NCBI GenBank assembly: GCA_902812385.1
Contig: CADDZD010000001.1
Span: 1 to 64,000, forward strand
Length of the DNA stretch: 64,000 bases
Source: Clostridia bacterium
Lineage (GTDB): Bacteria; Bacillota; DSM-12270; Thermacetogeniales; Thermacetogeniaceae
Direction of reading: 5' to 3'
Shown: positions 41,675-51,164 of the stretch, piece after piece
Layout of the letters: every line of letters starts with the position of its first letter
How positions within the stretch are numbered: the stretch's first letter is position 1
Program-made: the position numbers and the translations under genes
The notes under the pieces: generated by a model
Database searches by the model: none
What the model was told of the DNA's origin: nothing
Seen by the model: only the letters and a program-made list of their open reading frames with translations

Positions 41675-43144
41675 TTAGACGGCACGATATATGGTAGAGA
41701 GATTTTTATGAATAGCTTTCTCATAGAGTTGAGCATACTCCTCCGCGGATCTACCCCATGAAAAATCGCTTTTCATGGCATTAACCATTATTCTTCGCCA
41801 GCGGTCGGGATGTTCTGAATAGATGCGCAACGCCCTTTTTATAGTTTCAAGCAAAGCTGTTTTGTCATACGGTCCAAAGGAAAAACCGTTTCCCTTCCCT
41901 GTTTTTTCATCATAGTCTTGTATGGTATCCGCCAAGCCGCCCACTGCCCGAACAATGGGGATCGTTCCATATCTCAGGCTGACTAATTGACCGAGGCCGC
42001 ATGGTTCAAAACGTGACGGCATGAGAAACATATCGGCACCGGCATATATTTTCTTGGCGAGATCGGGATTAAAACCAAGGTAAATGGCGGTCTGCTTTGG
42101 GTATTTGACTTTTAACTCAAGAAACAGTTTTTGATAATAATCCGATCCCGTTCCCAACAGGACGAACTGAACTCCGCAGCCCATCATCTGCTCGAAGATC
42201 CCGCTGATCAGATCAAGCCCTTTTTGATCCACAAGCCTCGAAACAACCGCGATCAAGGGTTTATCCTCTATGGGCAGATCCATTTCTTTTTGGAGTCCGG
42301 ATTTATTCTTTTTCTTTAAATCTATGGTTTCGATGCTGTATTTCTGATAAATAAATGGGTCGTTGGCGGGATCAAACTCCTCGTAATCAATACCGTTAAC
42401 GATACCGTAGAGATCCTGTGCCCTTTTACGCAGTAATCCGTCAAGGCGCTCACCGAATTCGGGTGTTTGAATTTCCAGGGCATAGTTATTGCTGACAGTA
42501 TTGATGATGTCGGCGTACAACAAGCCTGCTTTTATGAAGCTGACATTACCATAGAACTCAAGCCGTTCCGGTGTAAAGTATTCATCCCCAAGCCCGATTA
42601 GCCTCAATGTATTTCTCGGGAATATACCCTGATACTGGAGATTGTGAATTGTAAAGACCGTACCGATTTTTTGATAAAAGATGTTATCCACATACTTGGT
42701 TTTCAGGCTCAGGGGAATGAGTCCGCATTGCCAGTCATTGCAGTGAATCACATGAGGCTGAAAATCGATTCGGGGTAGCATTCCGAGAACTGCCTTGCAG
42801 AAGAAATTATAGCGTTCAGCTTCATCGTCAAAACCGTAGATGCCATCCCGGTAAAAATATTTATAGTTATCGATAAAATAAACCGGAACCTCATAATCCT
42901 TGCCCGTTAGCTTTGTTTCCCTGATTATACCGGTTTCCAGATGATGGTCTATTTCCACCGGAAAGTCGGTCAAGTAATTCCCGACATTGATTTGTTTGTA
43001 TTTTGGTAAAACTACACGCACATCATGACCCATCGCAGCCAATGCCTTGGGCAGGGAGCCGGCAACGTCAGCAAGCCCACCTGTTTTTGCATAGGGTGAA
43101 ACTTCCGATGAAGCAAAAAGGATCTTTAAGCGCTTATCCGACAA
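41675..43144 (-). CDS. glgA: Glycogen synthase (ADP-glucose type)
   Basis: A 489-aa GT5 glycosyltransferase extending alpha-1,4-glucan from ADP-glucose. The N-terminal KTGGLADVAGSLPKAL (about residues 20-35) binds ADP-glucose. The C-terminal MPSRFEPCGLGQL (about 375-387) carries the catalytic Glu region. Length fits bacterial GlgA (about 480 aa). The TTG start follows AAAGGAG. It follows galT by 15 bp, a two-gene sugar-nucleotide/glycogen unit. No branching enzyme or glgC is in the window. Confidence 0.94.
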   Translation of the reverse strand: MSDKRLKILFASSEVSPYAKTGGLADVAGSLPKALAAMGHDVRVVLPKYKQINVGNYLTDFPVEIDHHLETGIIRETKLTGKDYEVPVYFIDNYKYFYRDGIYGFDDEAERYNFFCKAVLGMLPRIDFQPHVIHCNDWQCGLIPLSLKTKYVDNIFYQKIGTVFTIHNLQYQGIFPRNTLRLIGLGDEYFTPERLEFYGNVSFIKAGLLYADIINTVSNNYALEIQTPEFGERLDGLLRKRAQDLYGIVNGIDYEEFDPANDPFIYQKYSIETIDLKKKNKSGLQKEMDLPIEDKPLIAVVSRLVDQKGLDLISGIFEQMMGCGVQFVLLGTGSDYYQKLFLELKVKYPKQTAIYLGFNPDLAKKIYAGADMFLMPSRFEPCGLGQLVSLRYGTIPIVRAVGGLADTIQDYDEKTGKGNGFSFGPYDKTALLETIKRALRIYSEHPDRWRRIMVNAMKSDFSWGRSAEEYAQLYEKAIHKNLSTIYRAV

Positions 43145-43159
43145 AGAAATCTCTCCTTT

Positions 43160-44164
43160 CTAATGGATTGCTTTAATTTCTCTTAAATAACTGGCTGCTG
43201 CTTCCGGAGGTGTCGGATTAATATATATACCGGTTCCCCACTCAAAACCTGCGACAATTGTCAGACGGGGAAGGATTTCCATATGCCAGTGGTAATACGG
43301 AGCATCCTGATAACCTACAGGAGCAGTATGTAGAATTAAGTTATAGGGAGGATGATTTAAAGAAGTTGTTATCTTCGAAATAGTTTCTTTGATGATGCTG
43401 CTTAAATGCCTTAACAGGGAATCGTCGAGGCCTGAAAAACTTGCCTGGTGCTGTTTAGGTACGATCCATGTTTCAAAGGGAAAGCGGGAGGCAAAAGGGC
43501 AGTAGGCGATAAAGCCGTCGTTTTCTTCAACTATTCTTGTATTTCTGTTCAATTCAATCTGGTTTATCTCACAGTAGATGCAATTCTTTTTTTCCCGGTA
43601 AAATTTTTGCGCTCCGTCAAGCTCTTCGGCAACAACATCCGGGATTAAGGAAACAGCGATCACCTGGCTGTGGGGATGTTGCAGGGAAGCACCGGCTACC
43701 GCGCCTTCATTTTTAAAAATTTGCACATATTTAATTTCATCTTCATTCATTAAATGGTTGTGACGCTCTCGCCAGGAGCGAAAGATTTCCACTAATTGGC
43801 TGAGAGACTGCCTTTCAAGGGAGGTATCATGTTCCGAAGCTTCAATGATTACCTCGTGAGCACCGGTACCTGGTAATACTGTATAAAAGTCTTCTTTTGG
43901 AGGGTTCTCAGTTCCCTCCCTTTGCAGTGCAGGAAATTTATTAGGAACTACTCTAATCCACCATCCCGGCTCATTGGGTTTTGTCCCGGGTTCCCGGTAG
44001 GAGATAATTTCAGGTGGCGTTAAATTTTCGTTCCCTTTACAAAAGGGGCAGATGCCCTCTTTTCTTTCTTCCTGTTTAACCGGAAAGTCGGACGGCCTTT
44101 TGCTTCGTTCGGTCGCTATGATAACCCACTTTTTTGTAACAGGCTCCTGCCTGAGTTCAGGCAT
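43160..44164 (-). CDS. galT: Galactose-1-phosphate uridylyltransferase
   Basis: A 334-aa HIT-superfamily enzyme exchanging UMP between UDP-glucose and galactose-1-phosphate. The zinc site begins with CPFCKGNE (about residues 32-39). The active-site HPHSQ lies at about 160-164, and YYHWHMEI is a metal/His region near the C terminus. The ATG at 44164 follows GGAGG; an ATG at 44236 reads through the leader. The ribosome site sits in the loop of a small hairpin (44171-44189). glgA follows. Confidence 0.93.
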   Translation of the reverse strand: MPELRQEPVTKKWVIIATERSKRPSDFPVKQEERKEGICPFCKGNENLTPPEIISYREPGTKPNEPGWWIRVVPNKFPALQREGTENPPKEDFYTVLPGTGAHEVIIEASEHDTSLERQSLSQLVEIFRSWRERHNHLMNEDEIKYVQIFKNEGAVAGASLQHPHSQVIAVSLIPDVVAEELDGAQKFYREKKNCIYCEINQIELNRNTRIVEENDGFIAYCPFASRFPFETWIVPKQHQASFSGLDDSLLRHLSSIIKETISKITTSLNHPPYNLILHTAPVGYQDAPYYHWHMEILPRLTIVAGFEWGTGIYINPTPPEAAASYLREIKAIH

Positions 44165-44170
44165 GTGCTG

Positions 44171-44189
44171 TTTGACCTCCTTAGTCAAA
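44171..44189 (-). promoter_or_regulatory. Hairpin presenting the galT ribosome site
   Basis: TTTGAC-TAAGGAG-GTCAAA on the minus strand is a 6-bp stem whose loop and 3' arm edge hold the AGGAGG of galT. It could modulate translation. Confidence 0.4.
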
Positions 44190-44295
44190 AAAAATATCTC
44201 TTTACATTTTTCTCTCCCCTGATCTGTTTTATACAAAATGGAGTTGCTTTATTATGTTTGAATATTAGCTGTGGTTCTCGGTAATAATAAGAACA

Positions 44296-44373
44296 GAAGG
44301 TCGCTCACCTCCTGTTAAGTAATCGGTCATTACTTAAATAGCCTGACCAGCGAAGAGAAGTGAAGCGACCTTC
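44296..44373 (-). repeat. Folded palindromic element between mgtC and galT
   Basis: GAAGGTCGCTCAC (44296-44308) pairs with GTGAAGCGACCTTC (44360-44373, one bulged base). Inside, TTAAGTAAT (44315-44323) and ATTACTTAA (44329-44337) form a perfect 9-bp hairpin. Its 5-nt loop GGTC can also pair with GACC at 44345-44348. It begins 21 bp after the mgtC stop. No T-run follows, so it is not a plain terminator. It is the main content of 44190-44393. Confidence 0.55.
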
Positions 44374-44393
44374 GGTATTGATTTTTCATTTAA

Positions 44394-44870
44394 TTAAAAG
44401 TTTTCTATCCTCTTGTCCGTTGCCTCCTCAGGGTATTTCAATAGACCCAGGTGGCAGAGAATGGGAGAACTGTACAGGGCGAGGAAGATACAGACAACGC
44501 TTACCAAAGTCAAAAAATATAACCCCAGGCCAATTGCCATGCCCAATCCAGCCGTAACCCATAAATTGGCCGCTGTTGTCAATCCCCTGATAGTGCCCCT
44601 ATCCTTCCAGATAACGCCTGCACCTAAAAAACCGATGCCGGTGACAATCTGTGCGGCAATCCGTCCTGGGTCCATGCGAAAGCCTTCCATAATTGGGATG
44701 GTGTGGAGTCCGTAAGCACTAACCACCATGAACAGGGTTGAACCAATACATACAAGGGAGTAAGTTCTGATACCGGCAGGTTTCTGGTGCCTTGACCGTT
44801 CGTAACCGATGATCAAACCGACCAGAAGAGAAGTCAACATCCGAATAACTATCTCTGTGTGCGAAAGCAT
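44394..44870 (-). CDS. MgtC/SapB family membrane protein
   Basis: A 158-aa protein with about four membrane segments. The conserved N-terminal LLVGLIIGYERSRHQKPAG motif lies at about residues 15-33, followed by RIAAQIVTGIGFLGAGVIW (about 70-88) and an RGLTTAANLWVTA segment. These are the signature regions of MgtC/SapB. Family members serve magnesium or phosphate stress and modulate ATP synthase in pathogens. Four 11-bp-phased repeats lie upstream at 44943-44982, suggesting two-component control. The ATG has GGGAGGGGGG just before it. Confidence 0.9.
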   Translation of the reverse strand: MLSHTEIVIRMLTSLLVGLIIGYERSRHQKPAGIRTYSLVCIGSTLFMVVSAYGLHTIPIMEGFRMDPGRIAAQIVTGIGFLGAGVIWKDRGTIRGLTTAANLWVTAGLGMAIGLGLYFLTLVSVVCIFLALYSSPILCHLGLLKYPEEATDKRIENF

Positions 44871-44942
44871 TTCGGCCCCCCTCCCAAAATATTTATCTAA
44901 ACTTTATACACGATTAAAGATATTTAATAAAAATTAACATTA

Positions 44943-44982
44943 TTAAACTAAGCTTAACATTTGCTTAACATAAAATTAACAT
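44943..44982. promoter_or_regulatory. 11-bp-phased TTAACAT repeats upstream of mgtC (response-regulator operator)
   Basis: TTAACAT occurs at 44954, 44965 and 44976, exactly 11 bp apart, with a variant TTAAACT in phase at 44943 and an extra TTAACAT at 44934. On the mgtC strand this is TGTTAA-N5-TGTTAA. Direct hexamers at 11-bp period are how PhoB/PhoP/OmpR-type regulators bind. A TATAAA-like -10 follows toward mgtC. Confidence 0.6.
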
Positions 44983-45003
44983 ATATTTTCTCTGCTGTCA
45001 AAT

Positions 45004-45028
45004 AAAAAATGCCGCCCCACTTGGGCGG
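45004..45028 (-). terminator. Terminator of the vWA gene (45069)
   Basis: CCGCCC (45012-45017) and GGGCGG (45023-45028) form the stem. On the minus strand CATTTTTTATTT follows. Confidence 0.8.
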
Positions 45029-45068
45029 ACTGTGGTTCGGCGTAATGTAATTTAGTTCTATACCTGTG

Positions 45069-46469
45069 TCAAAGGATTGCTTCGATCACTTCCCCCAATT
45101 GTGCAAGGTTGCGGCATTCAAAAACCTGCCTGCAATAAGGAGCATATACCTTCATGATACTGTCCTCTGTGTCCCAGGCGCTCTGAGGCTGCGGGTTGAA
45201 CCATAAAACCTTTCTCACGTGTTCCGAAATTTGTTTTAAGAAATCCCTTTCATCGGAACGCCAGTTGTTTCTTGCATCACCGAGAATTATCAAGGTGCTC
45301 TTGGGGGAGATGCTGTTTAGGTATTTGGTAGCAAATATCGTAAATACTTTCCCAAAATCTGAAAAGCCGGAGTATGAAAAATTGGCTTTGGAAAAGGCCT
45401 CCTGCAGAGCGGCTTCGATGTCTTCGTTATGGAAGTAATTCGTCACCTCTTCAATCCTGTCAACAAATAAAAAGGACCGCACTGACCTGAACCTGTTTTG
45501 GATCGTATAGACCAACTGTAGCATAAACTCACTGAAAACCGCTACCGAGCCCGATACATCACATAAGAGCACGATTTCCGGTTTGCTGAGCTTTTTTTTG
45601 CGATACCTCAAGCAAACCGGTGTTCCGCCCGTCTTGAGGGCGTTTCTTACGGTTCTTCTCATGTCGATTTCGCCGTGTTTTGCCCTCCGATAGCGACGCG
45701 CATACTTTGAGGCCAACTTCCGCGCCAGTTTCGTAATTCGCTTCCGTATTTCATCGATTTCAATGTTATTAAGCTGGTAAAATTCCTTTTCCCTGAGGTT
45801 GGCCGCTGACGCTATCTCTTCCAGGGCATCCTGACCAAAAGTTATGACGAAATACTCTTCCAGGAGCTCTTTTATGCGATCCTCCAAATAATTCAGGCAT
45901 TCCAGCCACCTGGAATATGTGCTCTCATTGACTTTTTCCTTTTCCCTGATGCGCTCCAGCCGGTTTACTGCTTCGTACCAACCGATGGATACTTTAGCCT
46001 GAACGATTAGCTGTTCCAGGTTGGCCAGATCTTTGCGTTTGGGATTGCCGAGGCTTTTGAAAGCTAATTGAGCGAGTTGGTTGAGCAAGGAGTAATTTCC
46101 GTCTTGTACCGCCTTTACCAGCAATAGGGCAGGAGATGCCCCTCCCCCCCTGCCTTGGCCGATGCCTTCGGCGGATCTGGCCAGTTCGATAATATGGCCT
46201 GTATTTTCCGTGCTCACCAGCTGACTCTCCCCGTTCTCTCTACCGTGCTGGGATGCCGGGAGGGTCAAGAAAAAAAGGCGAAACATTTTGTCAAACAGGG
46301 GCTTGTCTGCCTTTTCGCAGATCATGGTGCAGGCGAGTGCATGATAAAAGTCTTCAAATTGAAAGCCCACCTCGGCAGTGGCGCGTAGAGCGTCGGCGAT
46401 CTGCGAAAAAGAAACATTAAGACCGCCTTTACGCAAAAGCCGGCCAAATTCTAAAATTTTTTCTTCCAT
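45069..46469 (-). CDS. von Willebrand factor A (CoxE-like) protein, copy 1
   Basis: A 466-aa protein with a C-terminal vWA domain. Its metal-binding MIDAS begins with LLCDVSGSV (DxSxS, about residues 305-313). The N-terminal part is helical, with RKLASKYARRYRRAKHGEIDMRR just before the domain. CoxE-type proteins work with MoxR-type AAA ATPases to remodel or load metal enzymes. It lies 30 bp after its MoxR gene (46500) and is followed by a terminator. A second such pair is at 51165-53413. The client protein is unknown. Confidence 0.85.
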   Translation of the reverse strand: MEEKILEFGRLLRKGGLNVSFSQIADALRATAEVGFQFEDFYHALACTMICEKADKPLFDKMFRLFFLTLPASQHGRENGESQLVSTENTGHIIELARSAEGIGQGRGGGASPALLLVKAVQDGNYSLLNQLAQLAFKSLGNPKRKDLANLEQLIVQAKVSIGWYEAVNRLERIREKEKVNESTYSRWLECLNYLEDRIKELLEEYFVITFGQDALEEIASAANLREKEFYQLNNIEIDEIRKRITKLARKLASKYARRYRRAKHGEIDMRRTVRNALKTGGTPVCLRYRKKKLSKPEIVLLCDVSGSVAVFSEFMLQLVYTIQNRFRSVRSFLFVDRIEEVTNYFHNEDIEAALQEAFSKANFSYSGFSDFGKVFTIFATKYLNSISPKSTLIILGDARNNWRSDERDFLKQISEHVRKVLWFNPQPQSAWDTEDSIMKVYAPYCRQVFECRNLAQLGEVIEAIL

Positions 46470-46499
46470 ACTTTCACCTATAAAATCGCTATTTTATCG

Positions 46500-47369
46500 C
46501 TACTTTTCCGGTAGAAGGGATGACACTTTATTGTAAACCTTGTCAATATCGCTTTGGTATTTTAATAATATGCTCAAGGTACCCTGGACGATTTCCTCAT
46601 CAATCACCTTGCTGCCCAGGGTCATAATCGATCTTGCCCAGTCAATGGTTTCAGCAATACTCGGTGCTTTTTTAAGTCTTTGCTTTCTTAATACCTGTAC
46701 AAAACTGACAATTTGCTGGGCAAGGCAGTCTTTAATACCCGGGATCTTCAGGTGGATGATATCGAGCTCCCGTTCAAAGGTCGGATAGTCGAGATAAAGG
46801 TGAATGCATCTTCTTTTGAGGGCGTCCCCAAACTCCCGGGAACTGTTACTGGTAAGGACAACAACCGGAATGTGGTTGGACCTAACTGTTCCCAGTTCTG
46901 GTATGGTCACCTGATAATCGGAGAGGATTTCCAGCAAGAAGCTCTCGAATTCTTCGTCACTCTTGTCTACCTCATCGATCAACAAAACGACGGGTTCCTC
47001 AGACGACAGGGCTTCAAGAAGTGGGCGCCTTAAAAGGAATTCAGGCGTGAATATATCCTGCTTGGCTTCTTCCCAGTCCTTGCTCTGGGTTTGGGCAACG
47101 TGAAGACGCAGGAGTTGCTTCTGATAATTCCATTCGTACAAGGCCTTGGCTTCATCGAGCCCTTCGTAACACTGGAGTCGTATCAACCGGCTATTGGTGG
47201 CTTGGGCCAGCACCTTTGCCAGTTCGGTTTTGCCAACACCGGCCGGGCCTTCTACCAGTAACGGTTTTTGAAGTTTGAGAGCAAGATATACAATAGTCGC
47301 AACGTGACGGTCCGTTAAATAATCACAAGCGGCCAGTTTTTTCTGAAGTTCTTCAACCGAACCGAACAT
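46500..47369 (-). CDS. MoxR-family AAA ATPase, copy 1
   Basis: A 289-aa AAA+ ATPase of the MoxR/CoxD type. Walker A is GPAGVGKTEL (about residues 40-49), the RLQCYEGLDE motif is near 68-77, and Walker B is VVLLIDEVDKSD (about 128-139). It is the chaperone partner of the vWA protein encoded next. Long stretches match the copy at 52511 (LQCYEGLDE-KALYEWNYQ, LSD-QV-IPELGT), so the two are paralogues. Confidence 0.9.
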   Translation of the reverse strand: MFGSVEELQKKLAACDYLTDRHVATIVYLALKLQKPLLVEGPAGVGKTELAKVLAQATNSRLIRLQCYEGLDEAKALYEWNYQKQLLRLHVAQTQSKDWEEAKQDIFTPEFLLRRPLLEALSSEEPVVLLIDEVDKSDEEFESFLLEILSDYQVTIPELGTVRSNHIPVVVLTSNSSREFGDALKRRCIHLYLDYPTFERELDIIHLKIPGIKDCLAQQIVSFVQVLRKQRLKKAPSIAETIDWARSIMTLGSKVIDEEIVQGTLSILLKYQSDIDKVYNKVSSLLPEK

Positions 47370-47405
47370 TTCCAGCAGTCTCTCCCCAAGTTTCTTGCAA
47401 AAAGT

Positions 47406-48887
<1,482 letters not shown>

Positions 48888-48902
48888 TCAATATTAAATT
48901 TC

Positions 48903-48931
48903 ATTGTATCATCATTAGCAGAAAGAGACAA
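48903..48931 (-). promoter_or_regulatory. guaB promoter
   Basis: On the minus strand TTGTCT (48926-48931), 17 bp, TACAAT (48903-48908). It separates guaB from the cob gene pair upstream. Confidence 0.6.
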
Positions 48932-48956
48932 TAATCCGCCACCTGCGGTGTCCATT

Positions 48957-49568
48957 TTAGGAAATTGCAATGTGCGTGGTATCGTTTAACAGGCAGAGGA
49001 TTCCATAATCTTCGTAAAACTCGATAATGTTAAGGGCACCATTATCCTGGCGAATGCGGAATGCATTATTTAAGTCAAGACCAAGCAGGGCACAGACGAT
49101 TGTTCTGATGGTTCCGCCGTGGGTGACCACGATGATTGTTCCTGGATCGTGCTTTTGAACTAATTCCAGGATAACTTTATAGGCTCTCTCCTTAACTTCT
49201 TGAAATGTTTCCCCCTCCGGTATTTTAACAGTCGCGGGAGACACGTGCCACCTGTTAGCCAGATCCTTATAGTGCCTCTTGATTTCATCAAAGGTTAATC
49301 CTTCCCATACTCCAAAGTTTATCTCACGCAGGTCAGTTAAAGTTTGAACCGGCAGGTGGTGCGGCGCTGCCAGGATTTCTGCAGTTTCCAAAGCCCTTTT
49401 AAGGTCGCTGGCATAAACCGCATGGATCGTTTCTTTGGCGAGCCGTTGAGCCAGAGCATTAGCTTGACTGCGGCCTGTTTCGCTCAGTTCAATGTCAGTA
49501 TGCCCCTGGTACCGGGCAGTATGGTTCCAGAGGGTTTGACCGTGTCTCACCAGAAATAATCTTGTCAA
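48957..49568 (-). CDS. cobC: Histidine phosphatase, probable alpha-ribazole phosphatase
   Basis: A 203-aa phosphoglycerate-mutase-fold phosphatase. LVRHGQTLWN (about residues 6-15) holds the phosphorylated His and VTHGGTIR (about 147-154) the second His. REINFGVWEG carries the acid residue. Because cobS lies 28 bp upstream on the same transcript, I read it as CobC, which removes the phosphate from alpha-ribazole-5'-phosphate or the late cobalamin-phosphate. Without that context it could be any phosphatase of this family. Confidence 0.8.
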   Translation of the reverse strand: MTRLFLVRHGQTLWNHTARYQGHTDIELSETGRSQANALAQRLAKETIHAVYASDLKRALETAEILAAPHHLPVQTLTDLREINFGVWEGLTFDEIKRHYKDLANRWHVSPATVKIPEGETFQEVKERAYKVILELVQKHDPGTIIVVTHGGTIRTIVCALLGLDLNNAFRIRQDNGALNIIEFYEDYGILCLLNDTTHIAIS

Positions 49569-49596
49569 AAGATGATATCCCCCTCTGTGCTTAATT

Positions 49597-50331
49597 TTAG
49601 CGCAGCAGCAAAAAACCCACCATCAGAAGAAGAAGTTCTGTGAGTTCACAGGTGGCCCCATAAGTGTCCCCTGTCAAACCGTCCAGGAGACGGCTGATCA
49701 CTGCGCCGATAACTAGAGCAAAGATGTAGCTTAATAAAAGTAATATAGCACCCCTTATCTTTAATAAAACAATCATGGCCAGCAGTGTGACGGCAGTTGT
49801 AAGAGCAAACTTTTTATAATCACCATAAACGGTAAAAAGACTTCCCAGTCCCTGGGAACGTGCATAAGGGAAAAATACTTGCACCAGGACCAGTACCTGC
49901 CTTCCTGTCATCGGCGTTATGATCAGTAAAGGTAGCAGTTGCCTGGTTAACTGCGTATAAATGCTGAATTTCAAGATGCAGATGAGGATTGCTCCCTGCA
50001 CGCCAAATGCCCCTACCCGGCTGTCCTTCATAATGGCCAGTCTCTGTTCCTTATTCTTGCCTCCACCTAACCCATCTAATGTATCCATCAAACCGTCCAG
50101 GTGAAGGCCTCCCGTTAAGAGAATATGGATTAAAAGGATTAATGCTCCAGTTATTATTGGCGGAAAAAGTTGTTTTAAGCCAAACCAGCTTCCGCCTAAA
50201 ATTAAACCGAGAATGAGGCCGATAACGGGGAAAAAGTATAAGCTTCTGGCAAAATTTTCAGGAGTGTAATTGCATTTTACCGGAATCGGAATTCGCGTCA
50301 AGAATGTGAGGGCACAAAGAAACGGCTGCAT
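49597..50331 (-). CDS. cobS: Adenosylcobinamide-GDP ribazoletransferase
   Basis: A 244-aa membrane enzyme joining adenosylcobinamide-GDP with alpha-ribazole in the last part of cobalamin assembly. The N-terminal ALTFLTRIPIP, the metal-binding GGLHLDGLMDTLDGLGGG (about residues 74-91) and several membrane helices are diagnostic. No other cob genes and no cobalamin riboswitch are visible here, so this looks like a salvage remnant or one of several scattered loci. Confidence 0.92.
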   Translation of the reverse strand: MQPFLCALTFLTRIPIPVKCNYTPENFARSLYFFPVIGLILGLILGGSWFGLKQLFPPIITGALILLIHILLTGGLHLDGLMDTLDGLGGGKNKEQRLAIMKDSRVGAFGVQGAILICILKFSIYTQLTRQLLPLLIITPMTGRQVLVLVQVFFPYARSQGLGSLFTVYGDYKKFALTTAVTLLAMIVLLKIRGAILLLLSYIFALVIGAVISRLLDGLTGDTYGATCELTELLLLMVGFLLLR

Positions 50332-50391
50332 CTATTTTTCCTTTCTTTCTTTTCAATATTAGATAAAAACAATCAACCAGGATGTTTATTT

Positions 50392-51150
50392 TTATATTTT
50401 TTGCGCAACAAAGACTATTTTGGAAGTTTGATAATGGGGCGGATCAAAAGTAAAAGCCTGGTATGTTCCCAGTATCGTAAAATTCTGGGCGGTCAGCAAG
50501 GACCATACCTCACCGGTTTCATAAATCCTTTCCTTATGTTTTTCATAGAAGGTATTTTCCCCGGCAGGGAGTTTTTTTATCTGCCCCTTCACTTCTATTT
50601 CCCAAACCTGCTCCTCTTCCAAAAAGCGGGATCGCCAGGCCATGGAACAGCGATCATCATCTATAAATGAAATCTCATTATCTTGAGAGACAATCCGGGG
50701 TAGGTAGTTGAGATCAAAGATAAAAAATCCTTCTTTTGTGAGGTTCCTGTAAACCGCCTTGAAGGCCTTCTCGAGGTCCCCCGGATTCAGGAGGTAGTTA
50801 AACCCATCTTGAAAGCATACCGCCAGATTAACAGGCTCTTCCAGATGCATCCGGCGCAGGTCCTGGCATAAAAATTCGATTTTTAATTGTTTTTCCTCTG
50901 CTTTCATACGGGCAATTTTGAGCATTTCTGCCGACAGGTCAATGCCCCATGTACGGTAGCCCCGCAACGCCCAGGGAAAAGTCGAATTCCCAGTTCCACA
51001 GGCGAGATCTGCAACCTTATGGACATGCCCGCCGAATTTAGCGATGATCTCTTCGACATAGCTTACCCACCCCTCATAGTCGATCCCTTCCATGAAGGCA
51101 TCGTAGAGAGGCGCCAGCTTAACATAATTGAGATTACAGTCCGCTTTCAT
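50392..51150 (-). CDS. Class I SAM-dependent methyltransferase
   Basis: A 252-aa small-molecule type methyltransferase. KVADLACGTGNST (about residues 42-54) is SAM motif I, GIDLSAEML (about 69-77) is motif II, and LAVCFQDGFNYLL is in the motif IV region. The substrate is unknown. It sits 15 bp after the second vWA gene on the same strand, so it may belong to that operon. That would link it to the unknown client of the MoxR/vWA pair. Confidence 0.85.
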   Translation of the reverse strand: MKADCNLNYVKLAPLYDAFMEGIDYEGWVSYVEEIIAKFGGHVHKVADLACGTGNSTFPWALRGYRTWGIDLSAEMLKIARMKAEEKQLKIEFLCQDLRRMHLEEPVNLAVCFQDGFNYLLNPGDLEKAFKAVYRNLTKEGFFIFDLNYLPRIVSQDNEISFIDDDRCSMAWRSRFLEEEQVWEIEVKGQIKKLPAGENTFYEKHKERIYETGEVWSLLTAQNFTILGTYQAFTFDPPHYQTSKIVFVAQKI

Positions 51151-51164
51151 AGTTTTACGCTTCC

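Noticed and set aside
44273-44331. Short minus-strand frame inside the folded element near galT
   Set aside because: It has no ribosome site and its codons are dictated by the hairpin arms; a toxin or leader peptide cannot be supported.
44871-45000. Magnesium (M-box) riboswitch upstream of mgtC
   Set aside because: The region is AT-rich with direct repeats and lacks the long paired core an M-box would need.
50332-50391. Cobalamin riboswitch upstream of cobS
   Set aside because: The gap is only 60 bp and contains no B12-box-like sequence.
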